Below the pieces are notes generated by a model. It saw only the letters and a program-made list of their open reading frames with translations. It was not told where the DNA came from and did not search any database. A DNA stretch of 64,000 nt from positions 3,596,001 through 3,660,000 of the forward strand of contig NZ_SGWX01000001.1 of the NCBI RefSeq assembly GCF_004216535.1, read 5' to 3'. Numbering within the stretch: the stretch's first letter is position 1; each line of letters opens with the position of its first letter. Below, one piece after another: positions 9,884-18,598 of this stretch. This DNA is from Xylanimonas ulmi. GTDB lineage: Bacteria > Actinomycetota > Actinomycetes > Actinomycetales > Cellulomonadaceae. A program made the translations under genes and the position numbers.

Positions 9884-11473
9884 GTGACGTCCCTGCCCCG
9901 CCTGGAGCGCTCGGGCTCCGCCACGCTCCTGATGGTCGACGACGCGCCGTTCCTGATCCGGGGCGGTGAGCTCGGCAACTCCAGCGCCGAGCGCGCCTAC
10001 CTCGACCCGTTCTGGCCGGGGCTGAAGGCCATGGGCCTCAACACCGTCGTCGCGCCCGTGACGTGGGAGGCGATCGAGCCCGCGGAGGGCGCGTTCGACT
10101 GGACCACGCTCGACGACCTGCTCGCGGACGCCCGCGCGCACGGCATGCGGCTGGTGCTGCTGTGGTTCGGGAGCTGGAAGAACTCGATGTCGTGCTACGC
10201 GCCCGGCTGGGTCAAGGCCGACGTCGCCCGGTTCCCGCGGGCTCGCGGCGCGCGTGGCGAGCCGCTGGAGATCCTGACGCCGTTCGCGGACGCCAACCGT
10301 GACGCCGACGCGCGCGCGTTCGCCGCGCTCATGCGCCGCCTGCGTGACGTCGACCCTGAGCACACCGTCGTGATGGTCCAGGTCGAGAACGAGATCGGCA
10401 TGATCCCCGAGGCGCGCGACCACGCGCCGCAGGCCGGCGAGGCGTTCGCCGGGCCCGTGCCCGCCGCGCTGCTCGACCACTTCGCCGCGCACCGCGACAC
10501 GCTCGGCACGGACCTGCTCACGCGGTGGACGGCGGCCGGGGCGCGCACGTCGGGCACGTGGACCGAGGTGTTCGGCCAGGGCCCGGCGACCGAGGAGGTC
10601 TTCCAGGCGTGGGCGTTCGCGCGGTACGTCGACGCCGTCGCCGCGGCCGGCAAGGCCGAGCTCGCGCTGCCGATGTACACCAACGCCGCCCTCATCCGTC
10701 CAGGGGCGCAGCCGGGGCAGTACCCGAGCGCAGGCCCGCTGCCGCACCTGGCCGACGTCTGGCGTGCGGGCGCCCCCACGCTCGACTTCCTCGCTCCCGA
10801 CATCTACTTCCCCCACTTCGCGCGCTGGGCCGACGCGTACGTCGCCAGCGGCAACCCGCTGTTCGTGCCCGAGGCCCTGCGCAGCGCCGACGCCGCCGCC
10901 AACGCCCTGTACGCGTTCGGGCGCCACGGCGCGCTCGGGTTCTCACCGTTCGGCGTCGAGTCGGTCGAGGAGCCCGCGCGCACGATGCTCGCCGGGGCGT
11001 ACGACGTCGTCGCGCAGCTGGCGCCGCTCATCACCGCGCACGCCGGCGACGGGGCGATGACGGGCCTGCTGCCGCCCGCGGACGACCTGCGCGCCCCGCA
11101 CCGCGTGCGCCTCGACGACCTCGTGCTGGAGGCGACCTACGAGCGTGTCCCCGCGCCGTCGCTCGCCGACGGCGTCATCAACGAGTCGGGCCAGGCGGCG
11201 GGGACCACGCGGCTGCCCGCGGCGGCCATCGTCATCCGCACCGGCCCCGACGAGCTCGTCGTCGCGGGCCTCGGCGTGACGCTGACGTTCGCCGCCGTCG
11301 AGCCGGGCGGCGACGTCGTCGGCATCCTCGCGTGCGAGGAGGGGCGCTTCGCGGACGGCGAGTGGCGCCGGCTGCGGCGGCTCAACGGCGACCAGACCCA
11401 CCAGGGCCGCCACGTGCGCCTGGAGCCGGGGCGGTTCGCGGTCCAGCGCGTGCGGCTGTACCGCTACCGCTGA
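9884..11473 (+). CDS. GH35-type beta-galactosidase-like glycoside hydrolase (DUF5597-like)
   Basis: A 529-aa protein with a GH35/GH42-like TIM barrel over the first two thirds. The general acid/base is likely the Glu in VQVENEIG and the nucleophile the Glu in LFVPEALRS. WEAIEPAEGAFDW is the typical GH-A clan segment near strand 2. The C-terminal about 150 residues form a beta-rich domain like the DUF5597 part of bacterial GH35 proteins. There is no signal peptide, so it acts on imported sugar. GTG 9884 is chosen; an open frame continues upstream to 9764 but would translate the 19-bp repeats. It lies just before a sugar ABC importer, which probably supplies its substrate, perhaps a beta-galactoside; the sugar is inferred. 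Confidence 0.82.
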   Translation: MTSLPRLERSGSATLLMVDDAPFLIRGGELGNSSAERAYLDPFWPGLKAMGLNTVVAPVTWEAIEPAEGAFDWTTLDDLLADARAHGMRLVLLWFGSWKNSMSCYAPGWVKADVARFPRARGARGEPLEILTPFADANRDADARAFAALMRRLRDVDPEHTVVMVQVENEIGMIPEARDHAPQAGEAFAGPVPAALLDHFAAHRDTLGTDLLTRWTAAGARTSGTWTEVFGQGPATEEVFQAWAFARYVDAVAAAGKAELALPMYTNAALIRPGAQPGQYPSAGPLPHLADVWRAGAPTLDFLAPDIYFPHFARWADAYVASGNPLFVPEALRSADAAANALYAFGRHGALGFSPFGVESVEEPARTMLAGAYDVVAQLAPLITAHAGDGAMTGLLPPADDLRAPHRVRLDDLVLEATYERVPAPSLADGVINESGQAAGTTRLPAAAIVIRTGPDELVVAGLGVTLTFAAVEPGGDVVGILACEEGRFADGEWRRLRRLNGDQTHQGRHVRLEPGRFAVQRVRLYRYR

Positions 11474-11570
11474 GCGGCTTCGCAGGACGGCCACCTGCGC
11501 GTCCGTCAGAACTTGGTCGAGTGTTCACCCGCGCGTCGCCCTGACGCCACGCCACGTCATCCGCGGTCCC

Positions 11571-11576
11571 TAGCGT
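11571..11576 (+). promoter_or_regulatory. Candidate -10 box of a leaderless ABC-permease gene
   Basis: TAGCGT ends 7 nt before ATG 11584 and there is no ribosome binding site, suggesting a leaderless start for the importer operon. Confidence 0.4.
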
Positions 11577-11583
11577 CGGGGAC

Positions 11584-12558
11584 ATGGCGTCAGGAACTGC
11601 GACCGCCGGGCGCGTCGAGACCCCCTGGGCCGTGGGCCGGCACGCCCCGAGCGTGCGGCGCACGGGCCTGCGGGCACTGTGGCACAGCCCCCGCCGCAGA
11701 AAGGACCTGTGGGCGTTCCTGCTGCTCGCCGGCCCGAACGTCGCGCTGATCGTCGCGTTCTGCTGGCGGCCCGTCGTGCTCAACCTCCAGTACGCGACGC
11801 TCGACTGGACGCTCGGCAACCAGACGGCGAGGTTCGTCGGGCTGCGCAACTTCGTCGAGTTCCTCACGGGCGAGGGTGGGCGCGTGCTGTGGACGACGCT
11901 GCTGTTCACCGTGTTCACGGTGGGCGGGTCGATGGTGCTGGGCCTGCTGCTCGCGCTCGTGCTCAACCGCCGCCTGGTCGGGACGACGTTCGCGCGCAGC
12001 GCCGTGTTCGCGCCCTTCGTGCTCTCAGGCGTGGGCGTCGGGCTCGTGTGGGTGTTCATCTTCGACCCGACGGTCGGTGTGCTGTCCAACGTGATGGGCA
12101 GGCTCCACGTCACGATGCCGCAGTGGTTCCTGCAGCCGGGGCCCGCGCTCGCCATGGTCTGCCTCGTGTTCGTGTGGAAGAACCTGGGCTACTGCGCGGT
12201 CATCTACCTCGCGGGCCTGCAGTCGGTGCCCGGCGACGTGCTGGAGGCCGCGGCGCTCGACGGCGCGGGCGCGGCGCGCCGGTTCTGGCGGATCACCCTG
12301 CCGCTGTTGTCGCCCGTGACGTTCTTCCTGCTGATCACGACGATCCTCAGCTCGCTTCAGGCCTTCGACCTCATCCGGATCATGACGCCGCTCAACCCGG
12401 GCACGACGACGCTCATGTACGACGTCTACCTGCAGGCCTTTGGCGGGTACAACCGCGGCGGCTACTCGGCGGCCCTGGCGACCATCCTGTTCGCGATCCT
12501 CGTCGTGGTCACCGTGGCGCAGGTCCGGTTCCTCGGAAGGCGGGTGCACTACGCGTGA
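11584..12558 (+). CDS. Sugar ABC transporter permease, MalF/UgpA type
   Basis: A 324-aa inner-membrane permease with six predicted helices. The cytoplasmic EAA loop that contacts the ATPase reads EAAALDGAGAARRFWRITLPLL (about residues 220-241), the classic CUT1 signature. It is the first of three genes (permease, permease, binding protein) and overlaps the next by 4 nt (GTGA), so the two are translationally coupled. No ATPase gene is present; in actinobacteria a shared MsiK-type ATPase usually serves such importers. Substrate probably an oligosaccharide related to the GH35-like enzyme upstream. Confidence 0.9.
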   Translation: MASGTATAGRVETPWAVGRHAPSVRRTGLRALWHSPRRRKDLWAFLLLAGPNVALIVAFCWRPVVLNLQYATLDWTLGNQTARFVGLRNFVEFLTGEGGRVLWTTLLFTVFTVGGSMVLGLLLALVLNRRLVGTTFARSAVFAPFVLSGVGVGLVWVFIFDPTVGVLSNVMGRLHVTMPQWFLQPGPALAMVCLVFVWKNLGYCAVIYLAGLQSVPGDVLEAAALDGAGAARRFWRITLPLLSPVTFFLLITTILSSLQAFDLIRIMTPLNPGTTTLMYDVYLQAFGGYNRGGYSAALATILFAILVVVTVAQVRFLGRRVHYA

Positions 12559-13421
12559 GCGCGCTCACCGTCGCAGGCCCGCGCCCGACGCGCGCCCGCC
12601 GCCTCCTGTCCGACGTCGTCGGCGGCTACCTGCCCCTCGTGCTCGCGACGCTCATCGTCGCGCTGCCGCTGGTGTGGATGGTCATCGGCTCGCTCAAGAC
12701 GCCCGGCGAGGTCGTCACGCAGCGCCTGATCCTGCTCCCGTCGCACCCGACGCTCGACGCCTACACGCGGGCCTCGGACCAGATCGACTTCCGGCAGCTG
12801 TTCGTGAACTCGGCCATCGTCACCGTCGTCGGCTCGACCATCAAGGTGCTGCTCGCGCTCACGACGGCGTACGCCCTGGTGTTCGTGCAGTTCCCGCTCA
12901 AACGGGTCATCTTCGCGGTCATCCTCGTCGCGCTGATGGTGCCCGCGCAGGTCTCGCTCATCCCCAACTACACGCTCATCGCGGCGCTCGGGGGAGTCAA
13001 CACCTACTGGGGCATCATCCTGCCGGGCCTCGGCACCGCGTTCGGCACGTTCCTCATGCGCCAACAGTTCCTCTCCCTGCCGGCCGAGATCGTCGAGGCC
13101 GCCGAGATGGACGGCGCGGGGCACCTGGTCCGGCTGTTCCGGGTCATCGTCCCGATCACCACGCCGACGATCGCGACCGTCGCGCTCGTGACCGTGGTGA
13201 ACGAGTGGAACGACTACCTGTGGCCGCTGGTCGTGACGAACTCGGCCCACATGATGACGCTCCCCGTGGGCCTGACCCTCCTGCGCAACAGCGAGGGAGA
13301 CGTCAGCGCCTACCCCGTGCTCATGGCCGGCGCCGTCGTGGTCATCGTGCCCGTCCTGATCCTGTTCGCCTTCCTCCAGCGCTACATCGTCGCCGGCCTG
13401 ACCCAGGGCGCGGTGCGGTAG
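12555..13421 (+). CDS. Sugar ABC transporter permease, MalG/UgpE type
   Basis: Partner permease of 288 aa with six hydrophobic segments. Its EAA loop is EAAEMDGAGHLVRLFRVIVPI. It starts at GTG 12555, which overlaps the TGA of the preceding permease gene. The MVIGSLKTPGEV segment after helix 1 is typical of MalG-like CUT1 permeases. It forms the heteromeric membrane channel with the upstream permease. Confidence 0.9.
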   Translation: MSALTVAGPRPTRARRLLSDVVGGYLPLVLATLIVALPLVWMVIGSLKTPGEVVTQRLILLPSHPTLDAYTRASDQIDFRQLFVNSAIVTVVGSTIKVLLALTTAYALVFVQFPLKRVIFAVILVALMVPAQVSLIPNYTLIAALGGVNTYWGIILPGLGTAFGTFLMRQQFLSLPAEIVEAAEMDGAGHLVRLFRVIVPITTPTIATVALVTVVNEWNDYLWPLVVTNSAHMMTLPVGLTLLRNSEGDVSAYPVLMAGAVVVIVPVLILFAFLQRYIVAGLTQGAVR

Positions 13422-13464
13422 CGCGCCCCTGTTCGGCTCCACCCCTCCGAAAGGACGAACCTCC

Positions 13465-14829
13465 ATGAAGCGACCTCGCCCCTCCCTCGTCGCGGCCGCG
13501 GCCGTGATCGCCTCGCTCGCGCTGACCGCATGCTCGGGCCCGTCCGTGGCGTCGGGCTCCGACGACGCCTCGGGCGCACCCGCGGCGGCCGCGGGCGGCC
13601 CGGACTTCGACGGGGTGACCCCGGCGAAAAAGATCACGTTCTGGTCCTCGAACCCCGGCGGCTCGGGCGACGTGACGCAGGAGATCATCGACGCGTTCAC
13701 GGCCCAGACGGGCATCGAGGTCGAGCTGGTGCCCGCCGCGAACTATGAGGACGTCGCCCAGAAGTTCCAGGCCGCGCAGGCCGGCGGCTCCCTGCCCGAC
13801 GTGCTCACGCTCTCGGACGTCTGGTGGTTCCGCTACTACCTCAACGACCAGATCATCCCGCTGGGCGACGCGCTCCAGGCGGCCGAGGTCGACACCGACG
13901 ACTACCTGCCGGTCTTCTACGGCGACTACCAGTACGCCGGCGAGCAGTGGGCCGTGCCGTTCGCCCGCTCGACGCCGCTGTTCTACTACAACAAGGCGCA
14001 GTGGGAGGCCGCGGGGCTTCCCGACCGCGGCCCGCAGACCTGGCAGGAGTTCGCCGAGTGGGCGCCGAAGCTGGCCGCCGTCAACGGCGGCAAGCCCGCG
14101 TTCGAGTGGCCCGACATCGCCGGGTACGCGGGCTGGATCGCCCAGGACCTGCTGTGGGGCTGGGGCGGGTCGTGGTCGGCCAAGGACTCGTTCGACATCA
14201 CGGCGGACTCCGACGCGTCGGTCGAGGCGCTGCAGTTCCTGCAGGACTCGATCGACAAGGAGGGGTGGGCGGCCCAGGCCGCCAAGGACGCGGGCGCCGA
14301 CCTCGCCGCGGGGGGCACGTCCGCGACGATCGCGTCCTCGGGCTCGTTCGCGGGCATCCAGAAGACGCTCGACTCGGCGGGCAACCCGTTCGAGCTCGGC
14401 GCCGCGCCGCTGCCCGGCGGGCCTGCCGCGACCACGGGCGTCAGCCCCACGGGCGGCACCGGTGTCGCCATCCCGAAGGGCATCCCGGTCGAGAACCAGC
14501 TCGCGGCCGCCGAGTTCATCGCGTTCCTCACCAACCCCGAGAACACCGTGAAGTTCTCGGCCGCCACGGGGTACATCCCCGTCGACACGTCGGCGGACAC
14601 GACGGCGCTGCGCAAGGCCGCCCCCATCATCGGCGTCGCCATCGACCAGGCGGGCCAGACCCGCTCGCAGGACTGGGCGCGCGTGTTCCTGCCCGGCGGT
14701 GACCAGGCGATGAACGCCGCGATCCAGTCGATCGCGACGCAGAAGGCGCCCGTCAAGGACACGATGGCGGACCTGAGGAGCACGCTCGAGCAGATCTACT
14801 CCTCGCAGGTCGAGCCCCACCTGAAGTGA
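13465..14829 (+). CDS. Extracellular sugar-binding lipoprotein of the ABC importer
   Basis: A 454-aa family 1 solute-binding protein. The N-terminus is a lipoprotein signal peptide with lipobox LTAC (Cys about residue 24), so it is tethered to the outer face of the membrane. The mature part has the SBP_bac_1 features KKITFWSSNPGG and an FQAAQAGGSLPDVLTLSD segment. GAAAGGA lies about 11 nt before the ATG. It delivers sugar to the two permeases encoded directly upstream. Confidence 0.92.
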   Translation: MKRPRPSLVAAAAVIASLALTACSGPSVASGSDDASGAPAAAAGGPDFDGVTPAKKITFWSSNPGGSGDVTQEIIDAFTAQTGIEVELVPAANYEDVAQKFQAAQAGGSLPDVLTLSDVWWFRYYLNDQIIPLGDALQAAEVDTDDYLPVFYGDYQYAGEQWAVPFARSTPLFYYNKAQWEAAGLPDRGPQTWQEFAEWAPKLAAVNGGKPAFEWPDIAGYAGWIAQDLLWGWGGSWSAKDSFDITADSDASVEALQFLQDSIDKEGWAAQAAKDAGADLAAGGTSATIASSGSFAGIQKTLDSAGNPFELGAAPLPGGPAATTGVSPTGGTGVAIPKGIPVENQLAAAEFIAFLTNPENTVKFSAATGYIPVDTSADTTALRKAAPIIGVAIDQAGQTRSQDWARVFLPGGDQAMNAAIQSIATQKAPVKDTMADLRSTLEQIYSSQVEPHLK

Positions 14830-14844
14830 GGCCCAGGTAGCCGG

Positions 14845-14947
14845 GGTTTCGACAGGCTCAACCAGCGTCCGGTGGTTGAGCCTGTCGAAACCCGCTGCCG
14901 GTGGTGGAGCCCGGTGGTGGAGCCCGGTGGTTGAGCCTGTCGAAACC
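14845..14947. repeat. Cluster of three 19-bp REP-like repeats plus a short tandem GGTGGTGGAGCCC
   Basis: One reverse copy at 14845-14863 and two forward copies at 14874-14892 and 14929-14947, all exact matches to GGTTGAGCCTGTCGAAACC or its complement. Between the forward copies is GGTGGTGGAGCCC twice, which looks like decayed repeat sequence. The cluster fills the gap between the convergent binding-protein and HAD genes; the first two copies are inverted and could form a bidirectional terminator. Confidence 0.85.
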
Positions 14948-14950
14948 CCG

Positions 14951-15625
14951 CTACGCGCCGAGCCCGAGCAGGCTCAGCGCCCGCGCCGCCAGGTCGGCGA
15001 CGTCGTCGACCACGGCGACGGCCCCCGCGGCCTCCAGCTCGCCGTCGGCCGCATAGCCCCAGCGCACGCCGAGGCAGTCGATGCCGTGCTCGCGGGCGCC
15101 GACGACGTCGTGCTCACGGTCGCCGACCATGAGCACGGGGCCGTCGAGCAGGGGGCCGTCGCCCGCGCGACGGTCCAGCGTGGCCAGCGCCCGGGCGATG
15201 ACGTCGGCCTTGGTGCCCTGCTCGTCGAGCGGGGCGCCGAAGACGCCGTCGACCAGCGGCGCGAGGCCGAACCGCTCGACGATCGGGACGGCGAAGACCT
15301 CGGGCTTGGACGTCGCGACGACCAGCGCGCAGCCCGCCTCGCGCAGGCGGGCGAGCTGCGCGGGGACGCCGGCGAACACCGTGGCGTCCCACATGCCCGT
15401 CGCCGCGAAGTCCTCGCGGTAGACGCGGATGGCCTCCGCGAGCCGCTCGGGCGGCACGCCGTGCGCCGGGAACGACGTCGTGATGGGCGGGCCGACGAAC
15501 GAGCGCAGCGCCCGGTCGTCGGGCGCCGGCAGGCCGAGCGTGCGGAATGCGTGCGCCACGGACGTGGTGATGCCGGGCGCCGAGTCCATCAAGGTGCCGT
15601 CAAGGTCGAGCAGGACGAGGGTCAC
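14951..15625 (-). CDS. HAD-superfamily phosphatase (Gph/phosphoglycolate phosphatase-like)
   Basis: A 224-aa HAD hydrolase. Motif I is LLDLDGTLMDSAPG, with the nucleophilic and acid/base aspartates. Motif II Ser/Thr lies in VVATSKPEVF, and motif III/IV residues in LMVGDREHDVVGA. The helical cap between motifs I and II places it with the phosphoglycolate phosphatase/beta-phosphoglucomutase subgroup. The substrate is unknown. GTG 15625 begins MTLVLLDLDGT. It ends at the repeat cluster. Confidence 0.88.
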   Translation of the reverse strand: MTLVLLDLDGTLMDSAPGITTSVAHAFRTLGLPAPDDRALRSFVGPPITTSFPAHGVPPERLAEAIRVYREDFAATGMWDATVFAGVPAQLARLREAGCALVVATSKPEVFAVPIVERFGLAPLVDGVFGAPLDEQGTKADVIARALATLDRRAGDGPLLDGPVLMVGDREHDVVGAREHGIDCLGVRWGYAADGELEAAGAVAVVDDVADLAARALSLLGLGA

Positions 15626-15661
15626 CCGAGCACCCTACGTGCGCCGTGCGCGCACCCCGCG

Positions 15662-16666
15662 TCACAAGGACCGGGCGTGCGCCACCAGGCGGTCGAACGC
15701 GGCGTCCTGCGCGGCATCGACCTGCTGCGCCTGCGGGTGCGCGTCGTACCACGCGACCTGCTCGAACGCGGCCTCGTCGTAGGTGATCGTGGTGGCGAAC
15801 TCGGGCACGAGCGCACGCACCTTCGCGCAGTCGAACACCATCGAGTGCGCCTTGTCGCCCAGCAGCCCCGCGGCGTCCTCGGGCAGCACGCGCGCGATCG
15901 TCTCGCTCGCGACGTGCACGAGCTCGGGCTCGCGCACCCCGGCGGCCGCGGCCAGCCACGTGTAGATCTGGTTCCACGTCGGGGCGTGCGTGCCCATGAT
16001 CTGGAAGGTGTCGCCGACTGCGAGCGGGTTGCCGAGCAGCCCCACGAACCCGACGGCGAAGTCCCGCGTGTGCGTCAGCGTCCACTGCGTCGTGCCGTCG
16101 CCGTGCACGACGACGGGCTTGCCGGCGCGCATCCGGGCGACGTCGGTCCAGGCGCCCGTGGTGGGGATGAGCGTGCGGTCGTAGGTGTGCGAGGGGCGCA
16201 CGATCGTGGCGGGGAAGCCGTGCTCGCGCAGCGCGCGCACCAGCACGTCCTCGCCCGCGATCTTGTCGCGCGAGTACTGCCAGAACGGGTTGACCAGCGG
16301 CGTCGACTCCGTGACCGGCATGCGCGCGGGCGGCTTCTGGTAGGCCGAGGCGCTGGAGATGAACACGTACTGGCCGGTGCGTCCCGTAAAGCGCGCGACG
16401 TCGCGCGCGACATGGTCGGGGGTGAAGGCGCGGAACTGCGCGACGACGTCGAACTCGCGGCCGGCCAGGGCGGCGTCGACGGCGTCGTGGTCGGTCGCGT
16501 CGGCGACGAGCGTCTCGATGCCGTCGGGCAGGGGGCGCTGGGACGAGCGGCCGCGGTTGAGCACCGTCACGCGGTGGCCGCGCTCGACGGCGCGGGCGAC
16601 GCTGGCGTGGCTGATGACGCCGCTGCCGCCGATGAACAGGATCGACTGGGGGTTGCACGTGGTCAT
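15662..16666 (-). CDS. NAD-dependent epimerase/dehydratase-like protein (extended SDR)
   Basis: A 334-aa Rossmann-fold protein. The N-terminal nucleotide motif is FIGGSGVIS, a variant of GGxGxIG seen in atypical SDRs, followed by VTVLNRG. The catalytic-type Tyr and Lys are in YSRDK. ISSASAYQKP supplies the active-site serine. The family includes sugar-nucleotide epimerases and reductases; this one cannot be assigned a substrate. It is followed on the same strand by the HAD phosphatase, 36 bp away, so the two are probably co-transcribed. Confidence 0.8.
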   Translation of the reverse strand: MTTCNPQSILFIGGSGVISHASVARAVERGHRVTVLNRGRSSQRPLPDGIETLVADATDHDAVDAALAGREFDVVAQFRAFTPDHVARDVARFTGRTGQYVFISSASAYQKPPARMPVTESTPLVNPFWQYSRDKIAGEDVLVRALREHGFPATIVRPSHTYDRTLIPTTGAWTDVARMRAGKPVVVHGDGTTQWTLTHTRDFAVGFVGLLGNPLAVGDTFQIMGTHAPTWNQIYTWLAAAAGVREPELVHVASETIARVLPEDAAGLLGDKAHSMVFDCAKVRALVPEFATTITYDEAAFEQVAWYDAHPQAQQVDAAQDAAFDRLVAHARSL

Positions 16667-16722
16667 GCGTCCATCCTCGCCCGCCCGCGCGCAGACCGTC
16701 GCGCAATCCGTCCGACAACGAC

Positions 16723-16757
16723 AAGACTCCCCGTCGGCCGGGCCGACGGGGAGTCTT
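16723..16757. terminator. Strong hairpin terminator, perfect 17-bp inverted repeat
   Basis: AAGACTCCCCGTCGGCC and its exact complement are separated by one G. It lies 14 nt past the stop of the surface-protein gene on the minus strand and is followed in that direction by TTGTCGTTGTCGG. It separates that gene from the epimerase gene downstream. Confidence 0.85.
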
Positions 16758-16771
16758 GGTGTGCCGACGCG

Positions 16772-17254
16772 TCAGCGCTGCTTGAGCGGGCGGCGGCGGA
16801 AGAGCAGGTAGGCGACGACCGTGATGCTCGCGAGCGAGGACAGGGCGACGCCGATCATGAGCACCGGGCCGAGGTCGGGGCCGGCGTTGATCTGGGCGAT
16901 CTCGACGTCCTCGGAGATCGGGTTGATGCCCGAGTCGACCTCGGAGATGGGCTCGATGTCGGCGGTGGTCGGCATCTCGTCGGAGCGCGCCATGTCGGCG
17001 GGCGCGTCCGGGAGACCCGGGTCGCTCGTCTCGCCCTCGACCGTCAGGACGTCCTCGGACAAGGGCTGGATGTAGGGCGAGCGCGTGCCCTCGGGCACGA
17101 CGGGATCGACCTCGTTGCCGTGCTCGTCGAGGAACACGGTCGACTGGACTGCGGCTGCCGGCTGGGCCGTGGCGACCGCACCGACAACGGGTACGACCGC
17201 GACGAGGCCCGCAAGCACGGCGGCGCCGATGCGGGGATAGATGCGGTTCTTCAT
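16772..17254 (-). CDS. Exported, C-terminally membrane-anchored protein of unknown function
   Basis: A 160-aa protein starting at MKNRIYPRIG (ATG 17254, after a TTGGGGG purine stretch). Residues 1 to about 35 form a signal peptide ending near AAAVQS. The middle about 90 residues are acidic and low in complexity, rich in Pro, Ser, Glu and Asp (EPISEVDSG, NPISEDVE). A single membrane helix (about 130-152) is followed by FRRRPLKQR. The layout resembles sortase substrates, but no LPXTG-like motif precedes the helix. It would display a short flexible stalk on the cell surface. No homologue is recognised. Confidence 0.65.
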   Translation of the reverse strand: MKNRIYPRIGAAVLAGLVAVVPVVGAVATAQPAAAVQSTVFLDEHGNEVDPVVPEGTRSPYIQPLSEDVLTVEGETSDPGLPDAPADMARSDEMPTTADIEPISEVDSGINPISEDVEIAQINAGPDLGPVLMIGVALSSLASITVVAYLLFRRRPLKQR

Positions 17255-17357
17255 GGCCCCCAAGGTACGGGACGTGAATGATCGTTGACCGTTCCCGGTA
17301 GCCTCCCGTGGCGCGCAGCGAACCAATCCTTTACCAACTGGTATGCGGGTCGCGCCC

Positions 17358-18404
17358 CTACGCGGGTGGCGCGGTCGACTCGCGGACCACGAGCTCGGTG
17401 GTGAGGTTGATGCGCAGGGACTGCGGGCTGCGCTCCTCGACCAGGTCGATCAGCATGCGCGTGGCCAGCGCGCCCATCTCCATCAGGGGCTGGCGCACGG
17501 TCGTGAGCGCCGGGGTGGCCCACTCGGCGAGGGACAGGTCGTCGTAGCCCACGACCGACACGTCGCGCGGCACGCTCAGGCCGAGCTCGTGGGCGGCGCG
17601 CAGCACGCCCAGGGCCTGCATGTCGGACCCGGCGAACACCGCCGTCGGGCGGTCGGGGCGCGACAGCAACTCGCGCCCGGCGCGGTAGCCCGTCTCGACG
17701 TAGAAGTTGCCGGGCAGGATGAGCGAGTCGTCGACGGCGACGCCGGCCTCGGCGTGCGCGCTGCGGAACCCGTCGAGGCGGGCGCGCGAGCACAGCATGT
17801 CGGTGGGGCCGCTCACCGCGGCGATGCGGCGGTGTCCGAGGGCGAGCAGGTGGCGCGTGGCCGCCAGGCCGCCGTTCCAGTTGTCGGATCCGACCGTCGG
17901 CACGTCCTTGGGCGGCTCGCCGTCGGTGTCGATGACGACGAACGGGATCGAGCGGCGTGCGAGCACGCGCTGCTGGGCGGGCGCCAGGCGTGAGGCGACC
18001 ATGAGCACGCCGACCGGCGGGCGCAGGAGGGTGGCGTCGAGCCAGGCCTGGGGTGGGCGGTGCTGGCCGCCGAGCTCGGACAGGATGACGCTCATGTGGT
18101 GCGCGGCGGCGGCGTCCTCGACCCCGCGGATGATCTCCATCGACCAGGCGGAGCCGAGCCGGTGGAAGACGAGGTCGACCAGGCCGCTGCCCTCGGGGGG
18201 AGGCGCGGCCTTGCGACGCTGGTAGTGGTGTCGCTCCAGCGCGGCCTCGACCCGGGAGCGGGTGGTGGCGGCGACGTCGGCGCGGCCGTTGAGCACCTTG
18301 GAGACGGTCGGGACGGAGACGCCGACCTCCTGGGCGATCTGAGCGATCGTGGGGGCGGCGCGTCCCGAGGCGTGCTCGGTCTGCTCTGCGCTGGGTGACG
18401 ACAT
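17358..18404 (-). CDS. LacI-family transcriptional regulator
   Basis: A 348-aa repressor. The LacI helix-turn-helix is TIAQIAQEVGVSVPTVSKVLNGRADVAATTRSRV (about residues 19-52), followed by a hinge segment and a periplasmic-binding-like sensor domain. The usual C-terminal GYDDLSLAEWATPALTTVRQP segment is present. It is divergent from the LplB-type importer operon across a 260-bp region holding a good inverted-repeat operator (18599-18618) and a related half-site closer to its own start (18434-18444). It probably represses that operon and itself until an oligosaccharide binds. Confidence 0.9.
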   Translation of the reverse strand: MSSPSAEQTEHASGRAAPTIAQIAQEVGVSVPTVSKVLNGRADVAATTRSRVEAALERHHYQRRKAAPPPEGSGLVDLVFHRLGSAWSMEIIRGVEDAAAAHHMSVILSELGGQHRPPQAWLDATLLRPPVGVLMVASRLAPAQQRVLARRSIPFVVIDTDGEPPKDVPTVGSDNWNGGLAATRHLLALGHRRIAAVSGPTDMLCSRARLDGFRSAHAEAGVAVDDSLILPGNFYVETGYRAGRELLSRPDRPTAVFAGSDMQALGVLRAAHELGLSVPRDVSVVGYDDLSLAEWATPALTTVRQPLMEMGALATRMLIDLVEERSPQSLRINLTTELVVRESTAPPA

Positions 18405-18433
18405 CGTCCCTTTCCTGCCGGGTTGGCGGGTCT

Positions 18434-18444
18434 TCGCAAGTTTC
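18434..18444. promoter_or_regulatory. Possible LacI half-operator near the regulator's own start
   Basis: TCGCAAGTTTC matches 10 of 11 bases of TCGCAACTTTC in the main operator at 18608-18618. It lies about 30 nt before the regulator gene and may serve autoregulation. Confidence 0.35.
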
Positions 18445-18598
18445 TGACCGCGACCCTACACCTGGGCTCCCGGACCCTGGGCGGAGAGGGTCATGACACC
18501 CCGCTTTGCAATCGTTATCACGCCGTGACCGGCCAAACTGCGCCACCTGTTGACGCGTGTTCGGCCGCGCGCCTATCGTCCTGACTCGCAAGCAATCG

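Noticed and set aside
11509-11526. GAAC-N10-GTTC as an operator of the MalFG-type importer
   Set aside because: Only 4-bp arms match and it lies well upstream of the proposed leaderless promoter; too weak to report.
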